A DNA stretch of 24,354 nt, taken from contig CAWUID010000033.1 of the NCBI GenBank assembly GCA_963922315.1, positions 1 through 24,354 on the forward strand, in the 5' to 3' direction. The notes beneath the pieces were generated by a model. The model had not been told where the DNA came from. It did not search any database and saw only the letters and a program-made list of their open reading frames with translations. Origin of the DNA: JAHDBG01 sp963922315. Its GTDB lineage: Bacteria > Pseudomonadota > Gammaproteobacteria > Chromatiales > Chromatiaceae. Of the stretch, positions 23,576 through 24,354 are shown piece after piece. The position numbers were made by a program, and so were the translations under genes. Numbering within the stretch: position 1 is the stretch's first letter; the number at the start of each line of letters is the position of its first letter.

Positions 23576-24075
23576 TTGCTGATGTTCAAAATGTTGTGTC
23601 TGCAAAGTTTCTATGGTCTTAGCGACAATCAAACGCAATATCAAATCCGTGACCGGTACTCAGACGACTGGGTATTCCGTGAAGCTCTGCAAGAAGCAGG
23701 CCTGATGAATGAACTGTTTGCGGCACTCGATCGTAGATCTGGTTTGCGGACCACCGTCCGCGCAAAGATCAGATCATGGATGCCAGTTTGATAGTGGAAC
23801 TGCGTCAGCGGAACAATCGGGAAGAGAATGCTAAAATCAAGCAAGGTGACATCTCTGAAAGCTGGAAAGACAACCCGGCTAAATTGAGACAAAAAGATAT
23901 TGATGCGCGTTGAACCAAGAAAAACGGTGAAAACTATGATGGTTACAAAATCCACAGAGGTATCGACAACCGGTACATATTGATTTGTTATTTTGAAGTC
24001 ATGTCCGCCTCTGTTCATGACAACCAGGTGTTTTCCTATCCGATCAATGACGCGAATATATCCAAATACATTTGA
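23576..24075 (+). pseudogene. Degenerate IS5-family transposase
   Basis: Fragments of one IS5-type transposase are readable in more than one frame. First comes LMFKMLCLQSFYGLSDNQTQ then YQIRDRYS, then VFREALQEAGLMNELFAALD. From about 23777 in another frame come MDASLIVELRQRNNREENAK, DNPAKLRQKDIDAR, a stop (TGA where the family has Trp), TKKNGENYDGYK, and SASVHDNQVF. The first part of the gene is missing, about 20 residues are lost after DRYS, a frameshift separates the two parts, and the C-terminal catalytic half is absent. It cannot make an active transposase. It points to past insertion next to the GT2 gene. Confidence 0.85.
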
Positions 24076-24123
24076 GCTGACACAAGAAAAGTCACTAATT
24101 CCAGTTTATATGTTCGCTGCATT

Positions 24124-24330
24124 ATGAAAAAACTACTGAAATTTTTAATAAAAGAAGTGAAAACACTTTACTATAAACTATGCCTGATTTGGGCGAGATT
24201 GACGGGGAATTTTATAAAAAATGTTAAAAACATACGATGTATAAAAAGCAAAAAAGCATTAGTCATCTATATTACCCACCCATTTAAAAAAAATATTAAA
24301 AAACTAGAGTTTAGAGTTTCAGCAGCCTAA
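24124..24330 (+). CDS. Truncated reading frame resembling the N-terminus of a glycan-locus protein
   Basis: This open frame of 68 codons starts ATGAAAAAACTACTG in very A+T-rich DNA. It is lysine-rich, and residues 44-57 (KALVIYITHPFKKN) resemble the first strand and loop of some polysaccharide-locus glycosyltransferases. After about residue 63 (LEFR) base use changes abruptly to GTTTCAGCAGCCTAATCGG and a stop follows three codons later. This is what an insertion inside a longer gene would look like, but the right part lies outside the window. It could also be a chance frame. Confidence 0.4.
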   Translation: MKKLLKFLIKEVKTLYYKLCLIWARLTGNFIKNVKNIRCIKSKKALVIYITHPFKKNIKKLEFRVSAA

Positions 24331-24354
24331 TCGGAAGGCAAAGCTGGCCAAAGT

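Overview
This window is chromosomal DNA from a gammaproteobacterium that is not an enteric. The evidence is the rpoE-rseA-rseB-rseC-mucD order, which matches the Pseudomonas algU-mucABCD layout and is not followed by lepA, together with RsxA/RsxB, RadC, HemW, KdsC and RnpA/L34/YidC of gammaproteobacterial type. I cannot name the genus from the sequence alone.

Layout. Positions 1-621 hold the 3' end of a 23S rRNA gene and a complete 5S rRNA gene, closed by a terminator. Next comes a secreted OmpA-family protein with calcium-binding TSP3 repeats, then a terminator and a candidate 158-bp MITE. A minus-strand set hemW-radC-kdsC (4327 down to 1970) follows. Its first start codon touches the start codon of the divergent rsxA, forming CATATG. 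rsxAB lies just before the sigma-E stress locus (rpoE-rseA-rseB-rseC, then mucD), which has two sigma-E-type promoter matches. argE follows behind a strong terminator.

From 15534 down to 11012 a minus-strand run reads rpmH-rnpA-yidC-purK-purE and then a parDE toxin-antitoxin pair. There is no yidD between rnpA and yidC, mnmE does not follow yidC, and purK precedes purE. The parDE pair has its own good promoter and its toxin gene overlaps the end of argE.

From 15640 to the right edge is a surface-polysaccharide (capsule, O-antigen or exopolysaccharide) locus. It contains manC, a STELLO/DUF288-type putative glycosyltransferase, a GT4 glycosyltransferase, a short monotopic phosphoglycosyl transferase, gmd, fcl and a GT2 glycosyltransferase. 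ManC makes GDP-mannose, Gmd and Fcl turn it into GDP-L-fucose, the phosphoglycosyl transferase would start a lipid-linked repeat unit, and the other transferases would extend it. The DNA becomes visibly richer in A+T towards the right. It carries hairpin-rich non-coding modules that look like orphan transposon ends, a broken IS5-type transposase, and a glycan-locus-like reading frame that appears to be cut off near the window edge.

The least ordinary items are the STELLO-family protein in a bacterial fucose-type glycan locus, the structured non-coding modules flanking the phosphoglycosyl transferase-gmd-fcl block, and the small inverted-repeat element behind kdsC. I found no CRISPR array, phage or defence system, and no wholly new multi-gene system that I could defend.
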